Shown here piece by piece: positions 34,556 to 43,038 of a stretch of DNA of 64,000 bases; the first letter of the stretch is position 1, and the number at the start of each line of letters is the position of its first letter. The DNA is from Nocardia sp. NBC_01327 (GTDB lineage Bacteria > Actinomycetota > Actinomycetes > Mycobacteriales > Mycobacteriaceae): the NCBI RefSeq assembly GCF_035958815.1, contig NZ_CP108383.1:5394001-5458000 (forward strand), given 5' to 3'. The notes below the pieces were generated by a model, which worked only from the letters and a program-made list of their open reading frames with translations, did not search any database and was not told where the DNA came from. A program made the translations under genes and the position numbers.

Positions 34556-35566
34556 TCAGCGGTGGGCTCGGGCGAAACGACCCGGGGTGCCTCCGGTCCA
34601 CCGGGTGAAGGCGTGCGTGAAGCTGGAGGCGTCGGCATAGCCGAGGCGCTGGGCCACATCTTCGACGGTGGCGCCGATCGCGAGTAGTTCCTCGGCCAGC
34701 GTCTGCCGGGTTTCGGCGACGAGTTCGCGGTAGGAGGTGCCGTCGGCATCGAGGCGGCGGCGCAGGGTGCGCACGCTCATCCGCAGGTCGGCCGCGATCT
34801 CGTCCTGACTGGCGGTCACCCCGCGCACCAGCAACGCCGAGCGGACGCGCACACCGATGCCTTCTCGTGCGTGGCGACGCTGCATGATGTCGGCGGCCTG
34901 CTGTTCGGCCAGCATCGCCACCTGCGGATTCGCCTGGGGCATAGGCAGATCCAGGATCTCCCGGGCCAGTGTGATGCGGGTGACCGGTGCGTCGAAGATC
35001 GGCGGTGTGCCGAGGAGGGAGCGGAATTCCTCGGCGTAGTCCGGTGGGGGGCAGGCAAGTTCGACGCGAGTGGGCGGGACCGTCGTGCCGAACACATCAC
35101 GGTCGACGGTGATGGTCTCCGCGATATCGCGTTCCAGCAGAAAGGTTCTCAGCTCGGCGGGGACGCCCGAGTAGTCGACGATCGCCGATCCTCCGGAGGC
35201 GTGCTGTTCGAAACGCCAGCGGCCGAACGAATAGGCGATGTCCATGTAGTCGATGCCGATCCGCCAGGCCTGCCGCACGGTCGCACTGGTAATGACGGCG
35301 AACGACCAAATACCGTGCGAGGTGAGGTGATACCGCTTGCCGGCCTGCAATCCCAATGCCGGTACGTGACCGATGGCCTGAACCAGGTTCTGCACGATCC
35401 GCAATTCCTGGCGCGCCTGGATCTCACCGCCGGGATCGCCGAGTATCGCCGCGGTGACGCCGCTGCCTTCGAGGCACTGTCCGATGGTCATGGCGTACTC
35501 GGTGCCCAGCTCGACCAGTATTGCGGCGCTGGCGCTGGACCGCAGCATGTTCATCCGGTCGGTCAT
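34556..35566 (-). CDS. AraC-family regulator, VirS-like
   Basis: A 336-residue AraC regulator with an N-terminal arabinose-binding-like domain of the type found in VirS/OruR proteins (residues about 20-200) and a C-terminal double helix-turn-helix. The latter shows ADLRMSVRTLRRRLDADGTSYRELV, then VEDVAQRLGYADASSFTHAFTRWTGGTPGRFA. It is divergent from SDR-FadD-FMO genes, the same arrangement as virS and the mymA operon of Mycobacterium tuberculosis, so it probably activates them. The ATG at 35566 was chosen; an earlier in-frame ATG at 35641 would overlap the promoter. Confidence 0.85.
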   Translation of the reverse strand: MTDRMNMLRSSASAAILVELGTEYAMTIGQCLEGSGVTAAILGDPGGEIQARQELRIVQNLVQAIGHVPALGLQAGKRYHLTSHGIWSFAVITSATVRQAWRIGIDYMDIAYSFGRWRFEQHASGGSAIVDYSGVPAELRTFLLERDIAETITVDRDVFGTTVPPTRVELACPPPDYAEEFRSLLGTPPIFDAPVTRITLAREILDLPMPQANPQVAMLAEQQAADIMQRRHAREGIGVRVRSALLVRGVTASQDEIAADLRMSVRTLRRRLDADGTSYRELVAETRQTLAEELLAIGATVEDVAQRLGYADASSFTHAFTRWTGGTPGRFARAHR

Positions 35567-35585
35567 GCGATAACCATGAAGCGCA

Positions 35586-35612
35586 CTGGCCGATAACGTC
35601 AAGTTCTGGCCG
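35586..35612. promoter_or_regulatory. candidate AraC/VirS direct-repeat operator
   Basis: CTGGCCG occurs at 35586-35592 and 35606-35612, exactly 20 bp apart (two helical turns). AAGCGCA flanks on both sides (35579-35585 and 35615-35621). AraC regulators typically bind such direct repeats. Confidence 0.5.
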
Positions 35613-35680
35613 CCAAGCGCATGGTGTCGAGCGGGCCGCATTCCTAGCCTTGGGCCATAGGCGCTACAGGCAAGGACTCA

Positions 35681-36541
35681 ATGGTGAGCAACACACTGCA
35701 GGGCAAGAGGATCGCCGTCACCGGCGGCGCCAGGGGAATCGGGCGTTCCATCGCGCGGGTCTGCGCCGGCGCGGGGGCGCAGGTCGTCATCGGCGATATC
35801 GATCGGGATCAGGTGCGCGCGACTGCCGCCGAACTGGTCGAGCTGACCGGCGGCCGCATTGCCGGGCTGGAACTGGACGTGGCCGAGTCACAGTCGTTCG
35901 AGCAGTTTCTCGACGACGCGGAGCGGGAGCTCGGTGGTCTGGACGTGCTGGTCAACAATGCCGGGATCATGCCGACCGGGCGCTTCCTCCACGAATCGCT
36001 CGAGCTGGCCGACCGTCAGCTGACCATCAATCTGCGCGGAGTGATCATCGGCTCGAAGCTCGCCGGTCGTCGTTTCGCGGCCGGGCACGCCGGGCACATC
36101 GTCAATATCGCCTCGGTCCTGGGGCTCGGCGCCGCACCGGGGGTCGCGACCTACTGCGCCACCAAGTTCGCCGTGGTCGGGCTGGGTTCGGCGCTGCATC
36201 AGGAACTGTCCTCCGACGGCGTCGCGGTCTCGACGATCTGCCCGGCGTTCGTGAACACCGAGCTGATCGGCGGCCTGTCTCCGAACCGGCTGATGCGCCG
36301 GATCGGGTTCATCGAGCCGGAGGATGTCGCGGCGGCCGTTGCCGAGGTCATCGCCCGCGGACGCGGCGGCCAGCGCGTGGTGCCCGTCCACAGCGGCATC
36401 GCGCTGCGGCTGCTCGCGGTGCTCCCGGAGGGTTCGCGTAACCGGCTGAGCAGGCTGCTGGGCAGCCACGACACCGTCACGCACGCGGACACCGGCGCGC
36501 GTGCGGCCTATCTGGATCGCGTCGCGGGACGGAAGGGGTGA
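35681..36541 (+). CDS. short-chain dehydrogenase/reductase
   Basis: A 286-residue classical SDR. Cofactor motif TGGARGIG (residues about 15-22), NNAG, and the active-site YCATK preceded by a Ser-containing strand (NIASVLG). The C-terminal 50 residues form a basic tail. AAGGA precedes the ATG. It is the first gene of a coupled set with fadD and FMO, corresponding by position and type to the SDR of the mymA operon; it probably oxidises or reduces a lipid alcohol or ketone. Confidence 0.88.
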   Translation: MVSNTLQGKRIAVTGGARGIGRSIARVCAGAGAQVVIGDIDRDQVRATAAELVELTGGRIAGLELDVAESQSFEQFLDDAERELGGLDVLVNNAGIMPTGRFLHESLELADRQLTINLRGVIIGSKLAGRRFAAGHAGHIVNIASVLGLGAAPGVATYCATKFAVVGLGSALHQELSSDGVAVSTICPAFVNTELIGGLSPNRLMRRIGFIEPEDVAAAVAEVIARGRGGQRVVPVHSGIALRLLAVLPEGSRNRLSRLLGSHDTVTHADTGARAAYLDRVAGRKG

Positions 36542-36546
36542 GGCCG

Positions 36547-38196
36547 ATGTCGTTGATTCCCCAGCCTTTTCGTGACCGGGTCGGTACCGCGGCCGCGGAT
36601 CTCAGAGCCGTGGCGCGACTGCACACCGAGGGTGTCATCAACCTGACGCGCCCGGATCGGGTGCTGCGTACCGCGAAGGAGAATCGCACCTACGGCCCGC
36701 AGGTGGCGGTGATCCTGAAGGCCGCGCGTGAGCATCCGGACGCCCCCGCCCTGGCCGACGAGCGCGGCGTGCTGACCTACCGAGAACTCGACGAGCAGTC
36801 CAACGCCCTGGCCGATGCCCTACTGAATTCCGGGCTCCGGCCGGGATCGGTGGTGGCCGTGCTCGCCCGCGATCATCGTGGCCTCCTGCTGACGATCAGC
36901 GCGGCGGGGCGGGCCGGAGTGCGGTTGGCGATGATGAACACCGGATTCGCCAAACCGCAGTTCGCGGAGGTCGCCGCCCGCGAGAACGTGCAGGCGGTAC
37001 TGCACGACAGCGAGTTCGCGGACCTGCTCGACGCGCTGCCTGCCACGCTCCCGCGCATACTCACCTGGGTCGACGAGGGCTACGTGCCACCCGCCCGGTC
37101 GACGACGATCGACGAGTTGATCGCCCGCGGTGCCCGCCGGTTGCCCCCGCCCCCGCAGCGGCCGGGCGGGTTCATCATCCTCACCAGCGGTACGACGGGA
37201 CTGCCCAAGGGCGCACCGCGCACGAAGCTGACCCCGTTGACGAGCGCCTTGTTCGTGGACCGGATCCCCTTCCCGCGTCGCGGAACGGTGGTGATCGTCT
37301 CGCCGCTGTTCCACGCCACCGGATTCGGAATGTGGACGGTGGCAACGGCATTGGCGAACAAGACCGTGCTGCTGCGCCGATTCGACGCCGAGGCCACACT
37401 GCGAGCACTGGCCTCGCATCGCGCCGAGATGCTGGTCGCGGTGCCGACGATGCTCAACCGGATGGTCGCGCTGGGGCCGGACGTCATCGGCCGCTACGAC
37501 CTGTCCGCATTGCGGTCCATCGTCGTCGCCGGATCCGCGCTGTCACCGGATCTGGCCGCGCGCGTACAGGATACGTTCGGCGAGGTCCTCTACAACCTGT
37601 ACGGATCGACCGAGGTCGCCATCGCCACGGTCGCACAACCACACGAATTGCGCACGGCCCCGGGCACTGTCGGGCGAGCGCCGGTCACCACGCGGGTTGC
37701 GCTGTTCGCCGAGGACGATCGACGCATCCGGGCCCGCTCTGTGCGAGGCCGGGTATTCGTGCGCAGCGGCGCACCGTTCGAGGGCTACACCGACGGGCGG
37801 CACAAGCAGATCATCGACGGCTATATGTCCACCGGCGATATGGGCCACTTCGACACCGCGGGACTGCTTTTCATCGACGGACGCGATGACGACATGATCG
37901 TTTCCGGGGGCGAGAACGTCTACCCGCTCGAGGTCGAGAACCTGCTCGCGGAACTGGCCGGGGTCGACGACGTGGCGGTCGTCGGCGTCGATGACGAGGA
38001 TTTCGGAAAACGCTTGCGCGCGTTCATCGTTCCCGCGCCGGGTGCGACACCCGACCCGCAGCACATCAAAGACCACGTCAGGGCGAACCTGGCCCGCTAC
38101 AAGGTTCCCCGCGAGGTTCTGTTCGTGGACGAACTCCCGCGCAATGCCACCGGAAAGGTGTTGCGCCGCGCACTGGAGGAGCTGGACCCCGCATGA
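36547..38196 (+). CDS. fatty acyl-CoA/AMP ligase, FadD type
   Basis: An acyl-activating enzyme of 549 residues. AMP-binding motif ILTSGTTGLPKGAP (about residue 218), YNLYGSTEVA (about 350), STGDMGHFD and GRDDDMIVSGGENVYPLEVE, and the C-terminal catalytic Lys region PRNATGKVLRR. These define a class I adenylate-forming enzyme making acyl-CoA. The ATG at 36547 has GGAAGGGG nine bases upstream; a GTG at 36538 overlaps the SDR stop. The stop overlaps the FMO start (ATGA). Confidence 0.88.
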   Translation: MSLIPQPFRDRVGTAAADLRAVARLHTEGVINLTRPDRVLRTAKENRTYGPQVAVILKAAREHPDAPALADERGVLTYRELDEQSNALADALLNSGLRPGSVVAVLARDHRGLLLTISAAGRAGVRLAMMNTGFAKPQFAEVAARENVQAVLHDSEFADLLDALPATLPRILTWVDEGYVPPARSTTIDELIARGARRLPPPPQRPGGFIILTSGTTGLPKGAPRTKLTPLTSALFVDRIPFPRRGTVVIVSPLFHATGFGMWTVATALANKTVLLRRFDAEATLRALASHRAEMLVAVPTMLNRMVALGPDVIGRYDLSALRSIVVAGSALSPDLAARVQDTFGEVLYNLYGSTEVAIATVAQPHELRTAPGTVGRAPVTTRVALFAEDDRRIRARSVRGRVFVRSGAPFEGYTDGRHKQIIDGYMSTGDMGHFDTAGLLFIDGRDDDMIVSGGENVYPLEVENLLAELAGVDDVAVVGVDDEDFGKRLRAFIVPAPGATPDPQHIKDHVRANLARYKVPREVLFVDELPRNATGKVLRRALEELDPA

Positions 38197-39698
38197 ACAT
38201 CTCGAGCAGCGACACCTCCGTCGCCATCATCGGCTGTGGATTCGGCGGACTCGGCGCCGCGATCGAGCTCGAACGTCACGGCATCGGCAACTACACGGTA
38301 TTCGAGAAGGGAGACGAAGTCGGCGGAGTCTGGCGGGCCAACCACTATCCGGGCGCTGCCTGCGACGTGCCGTCACCGACATACTCGTACTCGTTCGAAC
38401 TCGAGACCGAATGGTCGCAGCGGTTCGGCACGCAAGCCGAGATCCGCGCCTACCTGGAGCGGTGTGCGGTGAAATACGGTGTCGCACCGAAGATTCGGTC
38501 CAATACCGAAGTGGTGGCAGCAAGCTTCGACGAGTCGGCCGGCCGGTGGCTGGTGGAACTGGCGGACGGTGAGACGCAGTGGTTCGATGCGCTGATCTGC
38601 GCGACCGGCCAGCTGTCGCGCCCCAAGATCCCCGACCTGCCCGGGCTGGAAAGCTTCGGCGGGGCCCACTTTCATTCGGCCGAGTGGGACGACTCGGTCG
38701 AGCTCGCCGGCAAACGGGTGGCCGTGGTGGGTAGCGGCGCGAGCGCGGTACAGCTGGTGCCCGCCATCGCCGACCGGGTGCGCGAACTGCATGTCGTCCA
38801 GCGCTCCCCGAACTGGATCGGCAATAAATGGAATCACCGGACCAGCCCGCGGCTGCGCCGGCTGATGCGCACCGTGCCCGGCCTGGCGCGCGCTCAGCAC
38901 AATGTGGAGTGGCTGTGGTACGAGTCGCGGGTGCCGATCATCTTCAATGGATTCGACCCGCTGCGAAAGGGTGTGCACGCCTGGCTGCGGTTCAAGATTC
39001 GGCGCGAAATCGATGATCCCGCCCTGCGCGCGAAGGTGACGCCGGGCTACAAGGCCGGGTGCAATCGGCTGCTGCTGTCCAACGACTGGTATCCCACACT
39101 CGACCGTGACGATGTCACCGTGCACACCGAAGGCGTGCGGGCGGTGACACCGTCGGGGCTGGTGCTCACCGATGGCACGGTCGTCGAGGCGGAGGTGATC
39201 ATCTGGTGTACCGGTTTCAGCGCGACCGAATACCTCGCACCCATCGACATCACCGGCCGCGACGCCCGGAAACTGCACGCCGAATGGAAGTCGGGACCCG
39301 AAGCGTACCTGGGCATTTCGGTATCCGGATACCCGAACCTGTTCATGATCTACGGCCCGAACACCGGCTCGCTCACCAATACGATCATCTTCCTGCTGGA
39401 GAAACAGGCCCGGTACGCGCGACTGGCAATCGAGCACATAGGCCGTAACGGCGGCTGGCTCGACGTCCGCCCGCAGGTGCAGCAGGACTACAACCGGGAT
39501 CTGCAGCGCAGGCTGGCGGGCACGGTCTTCACCAGCGGTTGTCCGGGGTGGTATCACACCGACGACGGCAAGGTCGTCGCCGTCTGGCCCGGATCCCATA
39601 TCGCCTACGCCCGTGCCACCGCCGAGGTGGATCTCACGGCCTACGAAAGCGGTGGAGGGGGACTCGGCTACAGCCAGCCGCGGCGCGGGCCCGTGTAG
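38193..39698 (+). CDS. flavin-containing monooxygenase, Baeyer-Villiger type
   Basis: A 501-residue FAD/NADPH monooxygenase. FAD motif IIGCGFGGLGAA (residues about 13-24), the Baeyer-Villiger fingerprint FGGAHFHSAEW (about residues 153-163, pattern FxGxxxHxxxW), and the NADPH motif VVGSGASAVQ (about 175-184). Its place after SDR and fadD and near a VirS-like regulator makes it a MymA-like enzyme; MymA oxygenates lipophilic ketones or sulfur/nitrogen compounds. The 3' end overlaps the convergent hemerythrin gene by 31 bases. Confidence 0.88.
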   Translation: MNISSSDTSVAIIGCGFGGLGAAIELERHGIGNYTVFEKGDEVGGVWRANHYPGAACDVPSPTYSYSFELETEWSQRFGTQAEIRAYLERCAVKYGVAPKIRSNTEVVAASFDESAGRWLVELADGETQWFDALICATGQLSRPKIPDLPGLESFGGAHFHSAEWDDSVELAGKRVAVVGSGASAVQLVPAIADRVRELHVVQRSPNWIGNKWNHRTSPRLRRLMRTVPGLARAQHNVEWLWYESRVPIIFNGFDPLRKGVHAWLRFKIRREIDDPALRAKVTPGYKAGCNRLLLSNDWYPTLDRDDVTVHTEGVRAVTPSGLVLTDGTVVEAEVIIWCTGFSATEYLAPIDITGRDARKLHAEWKSGPEAYLGISVSGYPNLFMIYGPNTGSLTNTIIFLLEKQARYARLAIEHIGRNGGWLDVRPQVQQDYNRDLQRRLAGTVFTSGCPGWYHTDDGKVVAVWPGSHIAYARATAEVDLTAYESGGGGLGYSQPRRGPV

Positions 39699-40303
39699 CG
39701 GGGTTTCAGGACATAGCGGTACAGGGCGCGAATGGGGGAGGGCAGGAAGCCGAGCATCTTGGCCTGTGCCTCGTCGGGTGCGTCGTCGAGTGCCCACGGC
39801 AGGTACTCGGTCACGGCGCGAAGTCCGTTGCGTTTGCGCATTTCCGCGCCGAAGGCTGCCCATCCGGGTCCGCCGACGGTGCGGTCGATGAGGGGCAGCG
39901 CCATCTGTTCCTCGTGGGTGAAGTGCGTATCGAGCGCCGCGGCCAGTGCGTCCACGTCCGACCGCAGCCCCGGGTCGCCCGCGGTGGCGATTCCGGATTC
40001 CACTGCGGCCAGCAGTTTTCCGATGCCCTCGTGTTCGGCCTCCATCTCATCGAGAATCGCCAGGTCTGCCGGATCGGTGATCGCGGCACGCACCAGCGGC
40101 CAGAGCGCTGCATCCTCGGTGCTGTGATGGCGATCGAGTTGGCGGAGGAATGTCTCCCATCCGATCCGCACGGACGGCGCGGTGAGACGACCCTCGGCGA
40201 CCGCGGCCGAGAGCCGGATCAGGTCGCGCATGCAGGCGTCGTGGGCGAGATACATCCCGAAGAAATCGATTGTCGTGGCCGGTCGGTGGTTGTTCATGGC
40301 CAT
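39668..40303 (-). CDS. hemerythrin-like (HHE) domain protein
   Basis: A 211-residue protein with the iron-binding hemerythrin pattern: LAHDACMRDL, LDRHHSTEDAALW, EAEHEGIGKLL and HFTHEEQMALPL supply the His/Glu ligands of a di-iron four-helix bundle. Bacterial members sense or carry O2, NO or iron. The C-terminal 50 residues are a basic extension. It is divergent from a TetR gene with a palindrome between them, so it is probably under its control. The ATG at 40303 or two codons later. Confidence 0.85.
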   Translation of the reverse strand: MAMNNHRPATTIDFFGMYLAHDACMRDLIRLSAAVAEGRLTAPSVRIGWETFLRQLDRHHSTEDAALWPLVRAAITDPADLAILDEMEAEHEGIGKLLAAVESGIATAGDPGLRSDVDALAAALDTHFTHEEQMALPLIDRTVGGPGWAAFGAEMRKRNGLRAVTEYLPWALDDAPDEAQAKMLGFLPSPIRALYRYVLKPRYTGPRRGWL

Positions 40304-40309
40304 CTGCCC

Positions 40310-40330
40310 GTCTGTTTAATTTAGTTAGAC
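40310..40330. promoter_or_regulatory. TetR operator, GTCT-N3-TAA-T-TTA-N3-AGAC
   Basis: A 21-bp AT-rich dyad ending six to seven bases from the start codons on both sides. AT-rich, -10-like sequence lies inside it, so both transcripts may be nearly leaderless and repressed by one bound dimer. Confidence 0.6.
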
Positions 40331-40337
40331 TGTGTGT

Positions 40338-40985
40338 ATGAATGAATCAGGTTCGCCAGGTACTGTCAAGGCCATGAGTCCACGCCAGTACAACCTGGGG
40401 AAGCGCACCGCGCAGATCGAGCAGAGTCGCCGGCAGGTCCTCGATGCCGCCCGGGCCGTGCTGGGTGAGGGCGATAGTTACAGCGGATTCACCCTGGACG
40501 CGGTGGCCAAGCGCGCGGACGTGGCCCGTGCCACGGTCTACTACCAGTTCAAGTCGAAAACCGGTCTGCTGGAAGCGGTTTGCGACGATCTCGGCGTAGT
40601 CGGCGGTCTGTCGGAGCTGGTCAAGGCCTTCACCAATCCCGATCCACTCGCGGCGCTCGCCGAATTCATCGCCTGCTTCGCGCGATTCTGGCAGGCCGAC
40701 CGGCCCGCCATGCGGCGACTGCGCGCGCTGGCCACACTCGACGCGGAGGTGCACGCGGTCATCAGCGCCCGCGACGAGCGGCGACGCGAAGGCTTGGCGG
40801 TGCTGTCGGCCCCCTTCGCCGCCTCCGTCGCGAATCCGCCGGGAGACGATCAACAGGTGCGAATCCTGCTGGCCCTCACCAGCTTCGAGACCTTCGACAC
40901 CATGGCCGGACCGGAAGGCGACCTGTTCGACGCCGTCCCGGTGATCACCGGGATCGCAGCCACCGTACTCGGCGCACACGCATAG
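40338..40985 (+). CDS. TetR-family regulator
   Basis: About 215 residues. Helix-turn-helix in FTLDAVAKRADVARATVYYQFKSKTGLLEAV (about residues 50-80), then a helical ligand domain with FARFWQADRPAMRRLRALA. The start is uncertain: ATG at 40338 sits seven bases after the operator, whereas an ATG at 40374 begins MSPRQYNLGKRT. Divergent from the hemerythrin gene and followed 58 bp later by the MDR oxidoreductase. Confidence 0.85.
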   Translation: MNESGSPGTVKAMSPRQYNLGKRTAQIEQSRRQVLDAARAVLGEGDSYSGFTLDAVAKRADVARATVYYQFKSKTGLLEAVCDDLGVVGGLSELVKAFTNPDPLAALAEFIACFARFWQADRPAMRRLRALATLDAEVHAVISARDERRREGLAVLSAPFAASVANPPGDDQQVRILLALTSFETFDTMAGPEGDLFDAVPVITGIAATVLGAHA

Positions 40986-41043
40986 CTCAGTGGCTCCGCC
41001 CGATTCGGACTCGGACGACCGATAACTACGACAGGGGTTCAGG

Positions 41044-41958
41044 ATGAAAGCATTGCGTATTCACGAGCGCGGTGGCGCTGACCTGCTGGTTCTCGAGGAG
41101 GTCCCGGAGCCGCAGCATGTGACGGGCGACGTCGTGGTGGGCGTCGGGGCCGCGAGTTTCGTTCCCGACGAGCTGGACTGGCCCGGTACCTGGACGAACC
41201 GGGCGGGCCAGGATCGGACGCCGTCCGTCCCCGGCCACGAGGTCGCCGGGATTGTGACCGAAGTCCATTACGGCACTACCGGATTCGCGGTCGGCGACCG
41301 GGTCTGCGGCATGACCGACTGGCATCGCGACGGCTCGATGGCCGAATACGTCGCCGTCGAGGCCCGCAACCTCGCACCACTGCCCGCAGCCCTGGACTAT
41401 GTGCAGGGCGCGGCGCTGCCCCTCGCCGGGCTGACCGCCTGGCAGGGTCTGTTCGATCACGGCAACCTGCAGCCGGGACAGACCGTCCTGGTGCACGGCG
41501 CGGCGGGCGGCACCGGCTCCCTCATCGTTCAGATCGCGAAGGACACCGGGGCGCATGTCATCGCCACCGGCCGCGCCAGGTCGGAGAATCTCGCCAAAGA
41601 GCTGGGCGCGGACCGATTCATCGATCTTGCCCTCGATCCGGAGCTGACAGGGGTCGGCCCGGTGGATCTGGTCTTCGACACCGTGGGCGGCCCGGTCCTG
41701 GAACATTCGGCCGCCGTACTGAAACCCGGCGGCACCCTGGTCTCGATCACCGCCCCACCGCCGGTCACACCCCCCGACGGGCGCGCAGTGTTCTTCATCG
41801 TCGAACCCAACCGCGACCAACTCCGAAAAGTCTTGCACCTGGCGGAGATCGGCCGCCTGCGCGCCCAGGTCGGCGCCGTATACCCCCTGAGCGAGGCCAA
41901 GGAAGCCTTCCTGGCCAAACGCAACGGAGTCCCCGGCAAGATCGTCGTGACCACTTAG
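41044..41958 (+). CDS. MDR-family NADPH-dependent oxidoreductase
   Basis: A 304-residue quinone-oxidoreductase-like member of the medium-chain family without zinc ligands. Key segments are VPGHEVAGIVTEV (about residues 61-73), the nucleotide-binding VLVHGAAGGTGSLIVQIA (about 149-166) and LGADRFIDLA. It resembles enzymes reducing quinones or enoyl/alkenal compounds. It follows the TetR gene on the same strand and may share control with it. Confidence 0.82.
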   Translation: MKALRIHERGGADLLVLEEVPEPQHVTGDVVVGVGAASFVPDELDWPGTWTNRAGQDRTPSVPGHEVAGIVTEVHYGTTGFAVGDRVCGMTDWHRDGSMAEYVAVEARNLAPLPAALDYVQGAALPLAGLTAWQGLFDHGNLQPGQTVLVHGAAGGTGSLIVQIAKDTGAHVIATGRARSENLAKELGADRFIDLALDPELTGVGPVDLVFDTVGGPVLEHSAAVLKPGGTLVSITAPPPVTPPDGRAVFFIVEPNRDQLRKVLHLAEIGRLRAQVGAVYPLSEAKEAFLAKRNGVPGKIVVTT

Positions 41959-42180
41959 CACGACTACCAGGTCGGGACACCGCCCTCGATGGTGAACCCG
42001 GCGCCGGTATTCGTGTGATGCGCCTCGCTCCGAAAGTGGTCCTGCCCGAGGAAGTTCGGCGGAGAGGTTGAGCGGAGGGGTTGATTGCCGCCGCACATGT
42101 TGTCAGTGTTGAGGTCGCGACCATCGCATGCCGCTGACAAGTACCGCCGCTGGGTCGCACCGAGGTTAGGAACGAACTCT

Positions 42181-42975
42181 ATGAGCTCCAAACCCGTTCT
42201 GTTCATCCATGGACTCTGGATCCACACCACCTCCTGGGCGCCGTGGGTGGAACTGTTCAACGCCAATGGTTATGCGGCGATCGCGCCGGGGTGGCCGGGG
42301 GTCGCCGATACCGTCGAGGCGGCGCGCGCCGATCCGGACAGCATTGCGGACAAGGGGATCGACGAGGTGACCGCGCACTATGCGGCGATCATCGCGGCGT
42401 TGCCCGAACCGCCGATTCTGGTCGGGCACTCCTTCGGCGGCATGATCGCGCAGAAGCTGCTCGGCACCGGTGTCGCCGCGGGTGCGGTGGCGATCGATGC
42501 CGCGCAGATCAAAGGGGTACTGCCGCTGCCGCTTTCGGCCTTGCACGCCACGCTTCCGGTGTTCAAGAATCCGGCCAACAAGCATCGGGCGGTCTCGCTC
42601 ACCGAGGAGCAGTTCCGTTTCGCCTTCGGCAATACGGTGAGTGCGGAGGAATCGCGCCGGCTCTGGCAGGCGTGGGCGATTCCGGCGCCGGGGCGGCCGC
42701 TGTTCGAGGCGGCGGCGGCGAACTTCTCGCTGCATTCACCGGCGAAGGTCGATACCGCCAATGCCGATCGCGGGCCGCTGCTGCTGGTCGCGGGCGGTAA
42801 GGACCATACGGTGCCGGAGGTCATCACGACCTCGACGCTGAAGCAGTACCGGCATTCCGATGCGGTCACCGAACTGCAGGAGTTCCCCGATCGCGGTCAT
42901 TCGCTGACCATCGACGAGGGGTGGCGCGAGGTGGCCGAGTACGCACTCGATTGGCTCAAACGCCAAGGTCTGTAA
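42181..42975 (+). CDS. alpha/beta hydrolase
   Basis: A 264-residue alpha/beta hydrolase. Oxyanion strand VLFIHGLWIHTTSWAPW at the N-terminus, nucleophile elbow GHSFGG (Ser near residue 83), acid in AGGKDHTVP, and terminal His in DRGHSLTID. No signal peptide. The ATG at 42181 has TTAGGAAC upstream; the open frame before it is not protein-like. The 222 bp before it contain no other gene. Substrate unknown. Confidence 0.85.
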   Translation: MSSKPVLFIHGLWIHTTSWAPWVELFNANGYAAIAPGWPGVADTVEAARADPDSIADKGIDEVTAHYAAIIAALPEPPILVGHSFGGMIAQKLLGTGVAAGAVAIDAAQIKGVLPLPLSALHATLPVFKNPANKHRAVSLTEEQFRFAFGNTVSAEESRRLWQAWAIPAPGRPLFEAAAANFSLHSPAKVDTANADRGPLLLVAGGKDHTVPEVITTSTLKQYRHSDAVTELQEFPDRGHSLTIDEGWREVAEYALDWLKRQGL

Positions 42976-43038
42976 GGTTTTCGGACCGCAGCGCGCTGAT
43001 GTCCGTCTGCCGGGCAGTGCAGAACCTATGCTCGGCTG

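Noticed and set aside
41964..42180. Minus-strand stretch ending GAGFTIEGGVPTW that looks like a protein C-terminus
   Set aside because: The upstream part of the frame overlaps the hydrolase gene and has no recognisable domain; too little to call a remnant gene.
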